Source of the DNA: Fimbriimonadaceae bacterium
Lineage (GTDB): Bacteria; Armatimonadota; Fimbriimonadia; Fimbriimonadales; Fimbriimonadaceae
Length of the DNA: 64,000 nucleotides
Assembly: GCA_019638775.1 (NCBI GenBank)
Contig: JAHBTD010000002.1
Span: 124,001 to 188,000 of the forward strand
Reading direction: 5' to 3'
Below are positions 42,519 to 53,600 of this stretch, piece after piece (the first letter of the stretch is position 1; every line of letters starts with the position of its first letter). The translations under genes and the position numbers were made by a program. Under the pieces are notes generated by a model that had not been told where the DNA came from, did no database searches, and saw only the letters and a list, made by a program, of their open reading frames with translations.

Positions 42519-45002
42519 TTAAGTGATAACGGTTGGGGTCACCCCATTTCCGCCCGAACCCGTTCTGCCCTCATGCTTTGGGCGCAGGTAGAACAGATAG
42601 CTCAGCCCAAGGATCGCGACACCGAGAGTGATCAAGATCACAATTCGGATTGGCAAATCAAGGCTGGCAAGGTCAAGCAAAACGATCTTTGCCAGAGTGA
42701 GGCCGAGCAGACTAAAGCTGGCGAACCGTACCGCCCGCCGATTGGCGATAAACCCAAGCGGCAGCAGCACCAGTCCAACCGCCGCCCACGAGATCGTCAA
42801 ACGAGCGTTCTCCGGTATCGATTGCAGCGCGAGCAGCGAAAGATTCCCGGTAAGAAACCATCCGATGCACGATGCAACAACCGACAGCAAATCCGAATTC
42901 GCAGTGTCCGGTTTACCCTCAGCGCGCCGACGGTCAAACAGTCCGCTAGTAAAAGCGACGAGAACGGTCAACGCTATCAGGCTTACAAGATGGATCTGTT
43001 CACTGTAGATAAACCCATCGGAAGTGTCCGGGCGACTGATCATGTCCAAACGACGTGTCACGTACACCCCGACAGCCAGCCCCAACTCTCCCCATGCCAG
43101 CGCTGCAAGGATGCGTGAACGCTGCACCAAAGCGATCGCTGCCAGTGCGGCCGCAATTCCTGTGTAGATCACCAACAGATGGCTGCCATGCCATGCCAAC
43201 GGTGCGACAGCAAGCGCCAATATGCCCGCAGAGCCGTACAGCCAAGGCCGAGATTCGGCGTGGGCAAGGAGTCGGGTGCCTGTTGCCAGCACAGCCGAAT
43301 AAACCCAAAGCATCGCGCCTGCTTCCCATCTTAATGACAGTCTAACGGGCCCGGTCAGGTCCGATCCAGGAAGTCCAATGGAGACTAAGAATCCAAACCC
43401 AGCGAGCAAGCATGCCGGAAGCATGTAGATCGCGGAATAACCCTCGTCCTTCTGTAAGTTGAGGCGCCAAGCAAACGGTAGACTGAGTGCAAGGGCATAA
43501 ATCTGAGCGATCATTCCGCGCTCAAGCAGTCCGTAGCTTGATCCAATCAGGATGGGAAAAAGCAGAATCCCCAACACAACCCCCATCCATATCGCCGCTT
43601 CCGACCACCTTTTCCAGAGTGTGATCGTGACGACAACAATTGTCGCGCCAGTATGCATCGCAAGCACGAACGGCCAATTCATCGTGTCCCCAAAGCCGTT
43701 GCCCATCGGCACGACGACCGAGAGCAGACACATACCGAGTCCGGCAAGGCTGACCCAAGTCACACTACGCCAAAGGCCAATCCCGAGCAATGCTGCGCCG
43801 TACCCAGCGGTAACGAATGCTCCCTGGTGTACTCCGAGCCGTGTATCCAAGACAAGGGGAAGGAGCGCAAGCACAAGCACAGCGCCGATGCCCGCAAAAA
43901 CGTCATCCCATTTCTTGTAAACACACAAGACAATAGTGGTGGCGGTCGCGACGGCGTGAAGAGCAAGGCTCGCCCAGATCTCAGAGTTCGGATTGAGGGG
44001 CGGTGAGGAGCGCCACACAGTGGCGAAGGTCATCGCGAGCAATCCCACGACAGAAATGGCCTTTGCCCCTCGAAAGTTGCCGAGTCCGGCAGCAGAGAGG
44101 CCATAGGCTGAAAAGATCAGGGCTTGATTAAGCCCCGCCGTCGGGATGTTCAGCGCGATGGGAATCAAGAGTGGAATGGCGGCATAAAGACAGCCAGTAA
44201 GCACGTCGTCCCAACGCTTGCGTAAGCAGATGCCACATGTCGCAGCCGTGACTGACGCGTGCAGCGCCAGCGTCATGGGCCACCCGTCAAACGTTTCGAT
44301 GCCAGATTTCAGCAGCGGTGTGAGGCTGGCGATCAACCCACCCACCATGCCGATCACAACAAAGGCCTTGGACCCACGCACAGAACCAAAAACAAGGTTC
44401 GCAGCTGAGTGCAGGACAAAGAGCCCCACCATCAACTCACCCGGATAGAGATCAAAAGTGAGATGTCCTCCTGCAAACGTCAGATACATCCCCGCCGAGC
44501 CGACCCCTAGCAGGAGTTGACCAATGGATTCCTCTTTGCGATCTCGCCAATAGCCAATGCCGAGGAACGAAATACAAAGCAGAATCGCGCCCCAGAACTG
44601 CATGGCGGGCGTGAAAAATCCGCGCTGAATCGCCAGTCCCGTCAAGTACGAGATGCCCAGTACAACAAGCCCAGCGCCCGCCCAGGGAAGGACCTTGCTG
44701 CCCAAAGCTAGTTCGGCATCTTCGGCGGATGTGGTAGCCGACTGTTGAACTGCCCTTTGCGGTTGCTTAGCAGTCATCGCGCCTATCGGTGGACGCGCTG
44801 GCGTCGCCAAGTCCGTATCCCACGCTACCGGATGGATGATCGGAGGAGGAGTGGGAGTTGGTGCAGACTGCCCTCTCATCGGTGGAGGGGCCTGGACCGG
44901 TGCGGCGGCTTGCTGCCGTGTTGAGCCCGCTTCCAATGCCGAGACCCGGCCCTCCAGTCGAGTGAGGCGGTTCAAGATGTCGCGATTCAGATCGTCGTTC
45001 AT
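42519..45002 (-). CDS. DUF2339 multi-pass membrane protein
   Basis: An 827-residue protein of the DUF2339 family. The N-terminal ~45 residues form a coiled coil (LNRDILNRLTRLEGRVSALE), then a Pro/Gln-rich linker, then SKVLPWAGAGLVVLGISYLTG and more than 20 hydrophobic helices, several of them internal repeats (RKRWDDVLTGCLYA, KKWDDVFAGIGAV, KRWSEAAIWMGVV). The family is widespread but uncharacterised. ATG 45002 with GGAG eight bases upstream is preferred over a start at 45071. The stop lies one base from that of ygfZ (convergent). Confidence 0.87.
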   Translation of the reverse strand: MNDDLNRDILNRLTRLEGRVSALEAGSTRQQAAAPVQAPPPMRGQSAPTPTPPPIIHPVAWDTDLATPARPPIGAMTAKQPQRAVQQSATTSAEDAELALGSKVLPWAGAGLVVLGISYLTGLAIQRGFFTPAMQFWGAILLCISFLGIGYWRDRKEESIGQLLLGVGSAGMYLTFAGGHLTFDLYPGELMVGLFVLHSAANLVFGSVRGSKAFVVIGMVGGLIASLTPLLKSGIETFDGWPMTLALHASVTAATCGICLRKRWDDVLTGCLYAAIPLLIPIALNIPTAGLNQALIFSAYGLSAAGLGNFRGAKAISVVGLLAMTFATVWRSSPPLNPNSEIWASLALHAVATATTIVLCVYKKWDDVFAGIGAVLVLALLPLVLDTRLGVHQGAFVTAGYGAALLGIGLWRSVTWVSLAGLGMCLLSVVVPMGNGFGDTMNWPFVLAMHTGATIVVVTITLWKRWSEAAIWMGVVLGILLFPILIGSSYGLLERGMIAQIYALALSLPFAWRLNLQKDEGYSAIYMLPACLLAGFGFLVSIGLPGSDLTGPVRLSLRWEAGAMLWVYSAVLATGTRLLAHAESRPWLYGSAGILALAVAPLAWHGSHLLVIYTGIAAALAAIALVQRSRILAALAWGELGLAVGVYVTRRLDMISRPDTSDGFIYSEQIHLVSLIALTVLVAFTSGLFDRRRAEGKPDTANSDLLSVVASCIGWFLTGNLSLLALQSIPENARLTISWAAVGLVLLPLGFIANRRAVRFASFSLLGLTLAKIVLLDLASLDLPIRIVILITLGVAILGLSYLFYLRPKHEGRTGSGGNGVTPTVIT

Positions 45003-45136
45003 GCGTTTCGCTCCGATCTGATCTTCGCATGGGTTGTTTTCACACACCAGATTTCTCTCGATAAGGACCAAACAATCGGTACTCAGAGGGCCCGATCTGC
45101 GTGTAAGCTTAGGTCCTTAGAGGGATTGGATTAAAG

Positions 45137-46120
45137 ATGAAGATCGGGATTTTTACCGCACTGTTTGGAGACAAATCGCTTACGGAAACGCTGGACATCG
45201 TGAAGGCTGAAGGGATTCAGGCGGTGGAGTTTGGAGCGGGGGCTTATCCAGGGTCGGCCCACCTCGACGTCGACAAGATGCTCGACAGCAAAGCCGAGCG
45301 CGAGCGGGTCGTCAAGGAAGTGGAGAAGCGAGGCCTGATGATCAGCGCCATCAGCGTCCACGGAAACCCACTTCACCCGAACAAGAAGATCGCCGACGAG
45401 CATCACGAGGTCTTTGTCAAAGCCGTCAAGCTCGCAAGCAAAATGGGAATCGAGTGCGTGAACGGCTTTAGCGGTTGCCCTGGCGACCACGCCAACGCCA
45501 AGAACCCTAATTGGGTGACCTGCGCCTGGCCAGACGAGTTTCGAGAGGTCTTGGATTGGCAGTGGTCAAAGCGCGTGCTGCCGTATTGGAAGAAGCAGGC
45601 TGCGTTCTTAAAAGAGCACAACGTCAAGTTCTGCATCGAGATGCATCCTGGCTTTGTTGTCTACAGTAACGACACCCTGCTCAAACTCCGCAACGGTTGC
45701 GGGAAGAACGGCGACGCCATCGGAGCGAACTTCGACCCTTCGCATTTGTGGTGGCAGGGGATCGACCCCATCGCGGCCGTCCGCGAGCTTGGCGCTGAGG
45801 GGGCTCTCTATCACGTCCACGCTAAGGACACACGAATCGACCCTTACAATTCAGGCCGCAATGGCAATCTCGATACAAAGTCCTACGGCGACATCTTGAA
45901 CCGATCCTGGGTGTTCCGAAGCTGCGGCTATGGGCATGGAGTGGATTGGTGGAAAGACTTCGTTTCTAACCTGAGGATGGTGGGTTACGATCATGTGCTT
46001 TCCATTGAGCACGAAGACGGGCTGATGAGTTCGATGGAGGGCCTGCGCAAGGCCGTAGAGTGTTTGAAGCAAGCCGTGATCCAGGAGTCGGCGGGACCGA
46101 TGTTTTGGGCTAAGGAGTGA
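45137..46120 (+). CDS. Sugar phosphate isomerase/epimerase (xylose-isomerase-like TIM barrel)
   Basis: A 327-residue TIM-barrel protein. The strands start MKIGIFTALFGDKSL and contain AVEFGAGAY, ISVHGNPLHP, CVNGFSGCPGD, VKFCIEMHPGF, ANFDPSHLWWQGIDP and YHVHAKDTRID; the E, D, H and E metal ligands of the AP-endonuclease 2/xylose-isomerase-like family are in these segments. Relatives act on sugars or inositol derivatives; the substrate cannot be told. The next gene follows after only four bases with AAGGAG inside the end of this one, so both are in one unit. Confidence 0.88.
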   Translation: MKIGIFTALFGDKSLTETLDIVKAEGIQAVEFGAGAYPGSAHLDVDKMLDSKAERERVVKEVEKRGLMISAISVHGNPLHPNKKIADEHHEVFVKAVKLASKMGIECVNGFSGCPGDHANAKNPNWVTCAWPDEFREVLDWQWSKRVLPYWKKQAAFLKEHNVKFCIEMHPGFVVYSNDTLLKLRNGCGKNGDAIGANFDPSHLWWQGIDPIAAVRELGAEGALYHVHAKDTRIDPYNSGRNGNLDTKSYGDILNRSWVFRSCGYGHGVDWWKDFVSNLRMVGYDHVLSIEHEDGLMSSMEGLRKAVECLKQAVIQESAGPMFWAKE

Positions 46121-46124
46121 GGAG

Positions 46125-46979
46125 ATGCGATATCTGCCCAGGCGATTGATTCTCGTGTCAATGTTCGGGATCATCCTTGTCGGGGGATGCGTCTCAAGGC
46201 CAGGGTCACCCACAACAGCTGCGAAGAAGGATGGTTTGCGCTTTGTGTTTGCCCACGATTTTTCCACAGTGCCCGTTGGCAGCACTCTTAAACCTAACGA
46301 GATCCGAGATAACACGGTGCGTAAGCTTGAGATTGTTGCTCAATCGCTCACCGAGGGCGGCGCGGTCGTAGGCGGCAACGCGCACGAAGTTGTTGTTGAG
46401 TTGCCAGGCTATCTCGACGTCGCGGCCGCACGAAAGGAGTTCCTTAAGAATGAAAAGTTCGGCATCTATCACGCCCGAAATGTAACCACCGCTCTGGTCG
46501 CTTCCAGGACCTACAGTCAGGCTGGAACGGGCACAAAGGGTTCAGAAACTTACATCACGTTTACAGAGCGTCGACACCCGGAGAAAGAGCTTTCACCGGG
46601 TGACGCTGAGTACGCAAAGATGATCGAAGGCTGGGATCTGATTCTGTCGTCAGCAGAGATCCTCTACGCGAGACCAGAACTGATGGGCGAGGGCAAATAC
46701 ATACCTCTTGTGACATTCAACGCAACGGGATCGACTGCGGTAGAAGCCTGGTCGCGACGGTACTCAAATCGAGAGGAAAATGTTGCCTTCATTATTGGCG
46801 ATTCGGTCATCAGCTTTGCACCGCTCAAACGTGGCGCCATTCTACGCGACAATGCCATGCTGGCTGGCGAATTTACGACAGAAAGCGTGAAGAGCCTTAC
46901 CGATCGCATCAGTGCAAGTGCGCTAACCGCTCACGTCAAAGAGATTCGCGTCGAGAGAATGCTGCCATCAGACAAATAG
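46125..46979 (+). CDS. Stand-alone SecD P1-domain-like lipoprotein
   Basis: A 284-residue protein with a lipoprotein signal (lipobox V-G-G-C, Cys about residue 23) and no other membrane helix. The body is clearly related to the first periplasmic domain of SecD encoded by the next gene: both share FGIYHARNV/EMYHAKNV, HPEKELSPGD/NPEKELKPGD, MIEGWDLILSS/MIKGWGDPIVS, YARPEL/DARPEI, REENVAFIIGD/REENVAIVLDG and APL-x-RGAILRDN. It appears to be a duplication of that domain, moved to a lipid anchor. A role in protein export next to SecDF is an inference; it starts four bases after the isomerase gene. Confidence 0.82.
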   Translation: MRYLPRRLILVSMFGIILVGGCVSRPGSPTTAAKKDGLRFVFAHDFSTVPVGSTLKPNEIRDNTVRKLEIVAQSLTEGGAVVGGNAHEVVVELPGYLDVAAARKEFLKNEKFGIYHARNVTTALVASRTYSQAGTGTKGSETYITFTERRHPEKELSPGDAEYAKMIEGWDLILSSAEILYARPELMGEGKYIPLVTFNATGSTAVEAWSRRYSNREENVAFIIGDSVISFAPLKRGAILRDNAMLAGEFTTESVKSLTDRISASALTAHVKEIRVERMLPSDK

Positions 46980-47117
46980 CGCGTCCCGGTTGGATTGTCA
47001 TTCACTCAGTTGATTTACGCCTATCGCGCAAAGGTAGCCACAGTGTGCCAGGCTTGGGTTATCTGCAGTTAAGCCGAAATGCCCTAATGCCAAAGTGCTG
47101 CTACCCTGTCCTTCCGG

Positions 47118-47123
47118 TATAAT
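47118..47123 (+). promoter_or_regulatory. -10 hexamer upstream of secDF
   Basis: Perfect TATAAT about 36 bp before the secDF start; no good -35 lies 16-18 bp upstream. Confidence 0.4.
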
Positions 47124-47158
47124 TCGCCGTCAGACCACTTTGACTCTGGAGATTCCTT

Positions 47159-49711
47159 TTGCGTTCGCGTAGCTACTTATTCCTTATCATCGTTCTAGCC
47201 TTGGCAGGTCTTTCCTGGTGGCTTCATACCATCCGCCCAGTGAGTTATGGGTTGGACGTGAGTGGCGGTGTCCGCTTCACGTACCAGATGGATACCAGCA
47301 GGCTGACGCAAGAGCAAAGGACGGAGATTGGCAGGATACGAGAGAACCTCGTTAAGATCCTATTCGCTCGTTCGACGGGCAGCCTAGGCGTTGCTGAGCC
47401 GAACATCCAGACAAAAGGGACCGATCAGTTCATCGTTGAACTCCCTGGTTTAACCGATATCGACATGGCACGTGCGGTTATGAGCACGACCGCGCGTATC
47501 GAGATGTATCACGCCAAGAACGTAAGTACGCGTCAAGCGTTGAGCCGACCGTACACCGAAGGAAGTCGGTACGACGACAAAGGGGCTCCATACGTGTCCT
47601 TCACGAAGCGGTCGAATCCCGAGAAAGAGTTGAAGCCTGGCGACCCCGAGTACACCGAGATGATCAAGGGGTGGGGAGATCCCATCGTCTCCGGGGAAGA
47701 TATTATCGATGCCAGACCCGAGATACAAGGTGGCAATAAGTTTGTGCCTTTGATGCGGTACTCCGATGCAGGCTCCCGCAAGATGGAGCAATGGAGCCGC
47801 CGGTTCACCGAGCGTGAAGAGAACGTCGCCATCGTGCTTGACGGAAAGGTACTGAGCATTGCCCCATTGCAGCGCGGAGCCATCCTACGCGATAACTCGA
47901 TCATTACTGGCGACTTCAGCACCGAATACGTTCGGACGCTGACCGACTTGGTCAAGTCCGGTTCTTTGCCCGTCGATCTCAGTGAGATCCGTAGCGAGAA
48001 GGTTGACCCGACCATCGGTAAAGCCGCTCTCGATCAGATTTTGAAAGCCGGTGTTATCGCCTTCGCGATCATCGCTGTCTTTGTCGTCGTCTACTATGTT
48101 TTCCCTGGAATCGTCGCTCTAGTCGCCTTGCTGCTGTATGTCCTCTTTACGATGACGACGCTGCAGTTGATGTCGGCAACGTTCTCGCTTGCAGCCATCG
48201 CCGGTTTCATCCTGTCGATTGGTATGGCAGTGGACGCGAACATCCTTGTCTTCGAACGTGTTAAAGAAGAGCTTCGAGAAGGCAGGACGCTGCAATCCGC
48301 CATTGACATCGGCTTTAAACGCGCCCTCTCTGCCATTGTCGACTCAAACGCCTGTACGATCCTCACATCGTTGGTTCTTGTCATGCTCGGCTCTGGTCCG
48401 GTCAAGGGCTTCGCAACGACGTTGATCGTTGGTGTCGTCATTTCGCTCTTCACCGCAGTCGTGATTACGCGCTCCCTGCTACAGTTCCTTGTCGGTTCCG
48501 GCCTCGGCGCCAATCCGAAGTGGTATGGCTTGAATCGCCAGTGGTTCGGCGAAGGTTTAGAGCGAGACGCCTCCAAGCGAGCGCTGCCGATCATCTCAAA
48601 GCGGAATCTATTCTTCGTAATCTCCGTTCTGACAATCATTCCCGGCCTCATCTTTATGGGTATGGGCGGCCTCAAGCCGAACGTCGAGTTTACAGGCGGT
48701 CTGGAGGGTGGCTATAAGCTCACCGACTACCCCGACATCAAGAGTGAAGATGTTGCGAAGAGGCTTGATGACGCAGGTGTAAAGGGCGGGAACATCAAGT
48801 TTGCGTACTACACCGACGAGGTCACAAAGCAAGAGACGCGCATCATGTACCTCAACGTGCCCGTTTCTGGACCGTTGAAGGATCTTGAAACCCCCCAACA
48901 AAAGCGGGACAAGGTCACTGAGATCGCAGGCTTTAAGAATGACGATGTCGCCAGCTTCACCGAAGTTGGCCCCAGCGTTGCCGAAGAGACGAAACGAAGC
49001 GCCATTCTGGGTGTCATCTTTAGCGCATTGCTTATCATCGTTTACCTCGCCATTCGGTTTGGTGTGAGCATGGGTGGATTCAACGTCGGTCTGCGATTTA
49101 GCAGCTCCGCGATTGGCGCCCTCGTCCACGACATCATGGTCGTCATCGGTCTTGCCGCCGTGTTTGGCTCCATCTTTGGATGGGAAGTGAGCGCGTTGTT
49201 CATCACTGCGATGTTGACGGTCATCGGCTTCTCCACCCACGACACGATCGTCATCTTTGACCGAATTCGTGAGAACCTGCGTAAAGGAACGTCGGGTGAA
49301 AACCTTGAGGGCTTGATCGACCGTTCGATCACTCAGTCCATCGCCCGTTCGATCAATACGTCTTCGACCGTTATCGTCACGCTGATTATCTTGATCTGGT
49401 TCGGTTCGGCAACTCCCGAACTGCGCTTCTTCAACGTCATCATGCTCTGCGGCATCGTCTCAGGAACTTACTCTTCCATCTGGAACGCATCGCCGATCCT
49501 GTATGTGATCGACCGATGGATCATGAAGAGAAGTGGCGAGAAGGCGGGTCTGATGGCTATCGCAACCGAAGAGCGACAGAAGATGCGGATGCTTGCCCAA
49601 CAGGCTAGCCACACAACAGTCGATGACTCTTCTGCAGGCTATGGACAGGTCAAGCGAAAACGGACAAGCGTAAGCCAGCAAGGCCGCCGCGATCTTGATG
49701 AGGACGAGTAA
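47159..49711 (+). CDS. secDF: Fused protein-export protein SecDF
   Basis: SecD and SecF joined in one 850-residue chain with two six-helix halves. These proteins use the proton gradient to pull exported proteins across the membrane after SecA/SecYEG. Evidence: the first helix (YLFLIIVLALAGLSWW), DVSGGVRFTYQMD (D-x-x-G-G), the P1 periplasmic domain, AGFILSIGMAVDANILVFERVKEE (in part) in the SecD half, and NVEFTGGLEGGY, DIMVVIGL and FSTHDTIVIFDRIRENLRK in the SecF half. The start is TTG, supported by GGAG seven bases upstream. The charged C-terminal tail ends in DLDEDE. Confidence 0.95.
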   Translation: MRSRSYLFLIIVLALAGLSWWLHTIRPVSYGLDVSGGVRFTYQMDTSRLTQEQRTEIGRIRENLVKILFARSTGSLGVAEPNIQTKGTDQFIVELPGLTDIDMARAVMSTTARIEMYHAKNVSTRQALSRPYTEGSRYDDKGAPYVSFTKRSNPEKELKPGDPEYTEMIKGWGDPIVSGEDIIDARPEIQGGNKFVPLMRYSDAGSRKMEQWSRRFTEREENVAIVLDGKVLSIAPLQRGAILRDNSIITGDFSTEYVRTLTDLVKSGSLPVDLSEIRSEKVDPTIGKAALDQILKAGVIAFAIIAVFVVVYYVFPGIVALVALLLYVLFTMTTLQLMSATFSLAAIAGFILSIGMAVDANILVFERVKEELREGRTLQSAIDIGFKRALSAIVDSNACTILTSLVLVMLGSGPVKGFATTLIVGVVISLFTAVVITRSLLQFLVGSGLGANPKWYGLNRQWFGEGLERDASKRALPIISKRNLFFVISVLTIIPGLIFMGMGGLKPNVEFTGGLEGGYKLTDYPDIKSEDVAKRLDDAGVKGGNIKFAYYTDEVTKQETRIMYLNVPVSGPLKDLETPQQKRDKVTEIAGFKNDDVASFTEVGPSVAEETKRSAILGVIFSALLIIVYLAIRFGVSMGGFNVGLRFSSSAIGALVHDIMVVIGLAAVFGSIFGWEVSALFITAMLTVIGFSTHDTIVIFDRIRENLRKGTSGENLEGLIDRSITQSIARSINTSSTVIVTLIILIWFGSATPELRFFNVIMLCGIVSGTYSSIWNASPILYVIDRWIMKRSGEKAGLMAIATEERQKMRMLAQQASHTTVDDSSAGYGQVKRKRTSVSQQGRRDLDEDE

Positions 49712-49721
49712 GGATCGGAGT

Positions 49722-49759
49722 GGAGTGTTAAGCGCTGAGTTTTCAGCGCTTAACACTCC
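49722..49759. terminator. 17-bp perfect hairpin between convergent secDF and era
   Basis: GGAGTGTTAAGCGCTGA and its exact complement around a four-base loop (GTTT). No T-run follows on either strand, but its place between convergent genes and great stability suggest a two-way terminator. Confidence 0.75.
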
Positions 49760-49763
49760 GAGC

Positions 49764-50657
49764 TTAGTCTGAATATTCCAGTTCGCGCAGCACGCGCCGG
49801 TTCATACGCCACTCTGCAGCGTGGGCAACATGCAGGTCCAGGAACACCTTCTGCCCAAGCAGCTCTTCAATCTGCACGCGGGCCTGAGTGCCGATCTTCT
49901 TGATGAAGGCCCCACCCTTGCCAATCATGATGGCCCGTTGACTGGGTTTCTCCACAAGAATCGTGGCGCGGATGCTAAGTAGCTTTTCGGTCTCTTCCCA
50001 AGCATCGATCCGCACAGCGGTAGCGTGAGGAAGCTCTTGCTTCGTGGCGCTAACGACTTGCTCGCGAATCAGCTCTGACACCCAAAACCGCGTCGATTGA
50101 TCCGTGAATTCATCAGACGGAAAGGTCGCTTCTCCCTCGGGCATTTGCTCAAGGATCATGGCAAGCAGTTTCTCAAGATTGTGCCCCTTGGTTGCCGTCG
50201 TAAGCATGTAAGCCTCTTCCGGCACCGCAAACATCTCTGTGTACACCGAGATGCGCTCCTCCACGTGTTCGGCATGGAGGACGTCCATCTTGTTCAGGAC
50301 AAGAATGACAGCGGTGTCTCCACGGACATCTGGCGCGACCAGGTTTGCGATCCGACGATCCATATCGTCGGGCTTCTTTGAGGAATCCACGACGATCAAA
50401 ATCAAATCGACGTCCGCAAGCGCCGACTGCGCTTGACGCACCATCGTCTTGCCAAGCTCCGTGTGAGGCTCGTGGATGCCTGGAGTATCGACGAAGGCGA
50501 TCTGATAACCCTCACCCTGTGCGATGCCCAGGGCGCGCCTGCGGGTTGTTTGCGGGCGGTTGCTGACGATGCTTACCTTCTGCCCCACAAAGGCGTTCAG
50601 AAGCGTGCTCTTGCCAACGTTGGGCTTTCCGATGAGTGCTACATGGCCGGACTTCAT
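49764..50657 (-). CDS. era: GTPase Era
   Basis: A 297-residue GTPase for 30S ribosome assembly that binds the 3' end of 16S rRNA. GKPNVGKSTLLN (P loop), the RRRALGI switch region, VDTPGIHEP (G3), LVLNKMD (G4) and TTATKG (G5) form the GTPase domain; the C-terminal KH domain has IRATILVEKPSQRAIMIGKGG (in part) with the GKGG loop. It starts three bases after the stop of the GH42-like gene, so it is coupled to it. Confidence 0.95.
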   Translation of the reverse strand: MKSGHVALIGKPNVGKSTLLNAFVGQKVSIVSNRPQTTRRRALGIAQGEGYQIAFVDTPGIHEPHTELGKTMVRQAQSALADVDLILIVVDSSKKPDDMDRRIANLVAPDVRGDTAVILVLNKMDVLHAEHVEERISVYTEMFAVPEEAYMLTTATKGHNLEKLLAMILEQMPEGEATFPSDEFTDQSTRFWVSELIREQVVSATKQELPHATAVRIDAWEETEKLLSIRATILVEKPSQRAIMIGKGGAFIKKIGTQARVQIEELLGQKVFLDLHVAHAAEWRMNRRVLRELEYSD

Positions 50658-50660
50658 ACG

Positions 50661-53600
50661 TTAATCTCTCTTGCGGAACATCACGTTCATTTCGATGTCC
50701 GTTCCAGCCGCTTCACGGTTAGGCTCTGGCGAACCTGAAGAAGCCCCCGAGCTTCGGAAAGTGAAGGACGGCATTCCGGCTCCGCCTTCATTGTTGCCAC
50801 CACGACCCCTCTGCCGCCGCTTGCGACGGTGACGCCCAACGCTGACTTCCGGCTCTTCGCCTTCCGCCTCCACCTGCTCCTGAGCATCGAAGAGGTTGCG
50901 TGGCAAGAACCAGTCTTCAGAAACCTCTTCAGGCAAACCACCCTCCATCCAATCGTTAAGCGCCATGACTTGCACGTCGAAAGTCATCAGATCGTGACGA
51001 AGTGTGTTTTCATCCTGTGTTGGGATGTCCTCCATGTGGAGAAGCTCTTCGGGAGGTGTCGCCAATAGCGCTTCCAATTCGCTCTTCACGCCGACAAGGA
51101 AGACATGGGTCGATCCATCGATGGCGTGGAACTTAATGCTTGTGGATTCCATCTGAACCCATTGATCGCGCAACAGGTTGTAAGCCGACCAATTGCTGGG
51201 CAGTGTAATCGTTCTCGGTCCTGTACCCGTGCAGTGCACAGTCAAGAACGGCGCTCGGACGTGGACGACGTCATCTTGGAAGTTCCAAACGTGCGCCCCT
51301 GCGAGTTGGCCCAATGACCTCACAAGCGCGGGCGTAACCACCGGCTCGCCCATAAACACGGATGTCCAGTGCAAGCTGCGGTCCGGCTCCTCGTTGAACT
51401 CACGAATGACAAAGCTCGGCAAGCCCGTCTGCGTGTATTCGCCGAGGATGGTTGCCTCTTCGGGAATGGCAAAATAGCTCGGGTGGAGCGGAACTCCTCC
51501 GATCATGCCCTGGTCGCCAAAAGCTTCGCAAAGCGGATGCCGACGGTTCAGCAGAGTCGTTCCCGTACGGCTTGAGAAGGGTTGCGGCTTAAGGGCAATG
51601 CCCGTAATCTCCCTTGCTCTTTCGAGAGCCTCGCGACCGGAATCAAATATCCCCGCGCCGTAAAGCCAGAACAGCACCTTGTTGTCCCGTTGAAGGCGGC
51701 TCTTGATGGATGCGCGCATCTCTGGGCGGATATCCCAAGCGTTCAAGAAGATATACAGCTTCGACTCGGGGAACTGCTCTCGGTGTGTAAGATCGCTCAG
51801 CAGATAAAAGCCAGCAGACAAGCCTGATCGCAGAACCGACTCGCGCACGTTCTGCACGAGCAGGGCAAACGAATCTTGATCGACAAGATAGGCAAGCGAG
51901 CGTTCGTCAATAAAGACGGCAACGTCCGGAGCCGTTAGATTTGCCCCCATGCGTGTGGTCAAAGCTGCTTCGGCCTGTTCGCCTCGCGTCCAGATCGCCG
52001 GAGTGTTCAGCCAACCATTGCCCCAAAGGTCCATCCAGCACACGCCAGAGGCGTGAGCCAGCGCCATGCCGATGCCTCGCCAGTGGACGCTCTCAAGCGC
52101 TTGAGGAGTCTTGATAACGGGGTTGAAGTCGTCGGGCTCTTTGTAGTTGCTGATGGAGGTTTTGTAATCCTCTTCACTCAAGTACATCTTGCCGTTGAGC
52201 GGGAAGCTGTCGATCGGGGTGGGAAAGGCGGCGCTTCCGCCCGCTTCGCGCGTTCGATAGCTCGGTGGCCCGGCGATAATGTCAACTTCTGGCGTTCGCA
52301 GGAGTTTGCCAAGCGAAAGGTGTCCGCTCGATGGGTGTGTCCACTCAAACGTATATCCATAGCTCACGCCAACCAGGAAATTGCCCTCGCTCGCCTCCTT
52401 GGCAGTGTAGGCAAGATCGGCAATGCGTTCAACCGTGACATCGCTCAGGAAGAGGTGATAGTCCACCCAGCGACGCTCCTTACGGTTGACGCGCATAAAC
52501 TTCTCACCAAGTTCTTGCGCTTCCATAAAGGGCGGAATGTCGAGCGTTTTGAAGTCGGATGTACCGTCGAACCAAGCAGCGCGCAAGGCAATGATGTCGT
52601 TGCGATAGCGCGTAACAGCCCAGTCGCGGAACTTTTGAACAGCCGCCTTGGACGTGTCATAGCCCTCCTCGGCAGGATGGAACCACTCTCCGCGCTCCAG
52701 GTGAACACCCATGATGTGTCCGCTCTGAGGGAGCTCACGAACCGCACTGATAAACTCGGCAAGGCACTCGCGTGCAACTCCCCAGAATTCGTCGTCACAG
52801 ACACTTGGCTCAGCGGTGCGCCCCGATTCATTCAGATACTTCGCATCGGGAAAAGCGTTCTGCCATCCCGCTGGTGCGATGAAAGCCATTCGGAAGATGA
52901 CCTGTGCCTCAGGGTCCACTTCAACGGTCTTTGCGAGCAAATAAGCCGCAAGCGAAACATCACTCGCCACATTCGCGGGATCGACTTCAAATTCGATCAG
53001 ATGCGAATGAAGGTGGATTCCGGCTTCGCCTGCTCTCTTAATCTGTTCGAGGACGTTGTTTGCACGTCGCTCGTCCGAAGCGCTGCCGAAGAACGACACT
53101 GGCGGATAGACCTTGTGATTGCGGACGATTGTCGGGATACCGTTTCGCAAAACGACTTGAGGAGCGTCTTTCGGTGTTGGGATAAGCGGTTTGACTGGCT
53201 TTGGCGGTGGCTCGGGAACCGTGACCTTTTGCGGTTCGGGTTCTTTCGCCGCTGCCTTATCTTGGCGTCCGCCTTGACGCCTGGAGGGCTCTCGTCGACC
53301 CTTCGGCGCTTCTGCCTGCCCGTCGCGAGGTCGGAAAGTAATCTCGGGCATCTCCTCGTCGTCGAGGAGCTCGACGGGTTCTGAGAACTCTTGAACAGCC
53401 GTCTCAACGGTCTCAAGCGCAGCCTCTTCACCCTCGCGGCCTCTCCCGCCTCCACGCCGTCGTCGGCGACGCCCACGACGCGCGCCCCCTTCTTCAGAAT
53501 CGGTTTGTCCGGCCTCGGCTGGGCGAGACTTGGACCTTCTCTGCGGCTCACGCCACGAGAGCGTCCAGCCCTCTTCTTCAAATTCAGGAATGAGAGTGGG

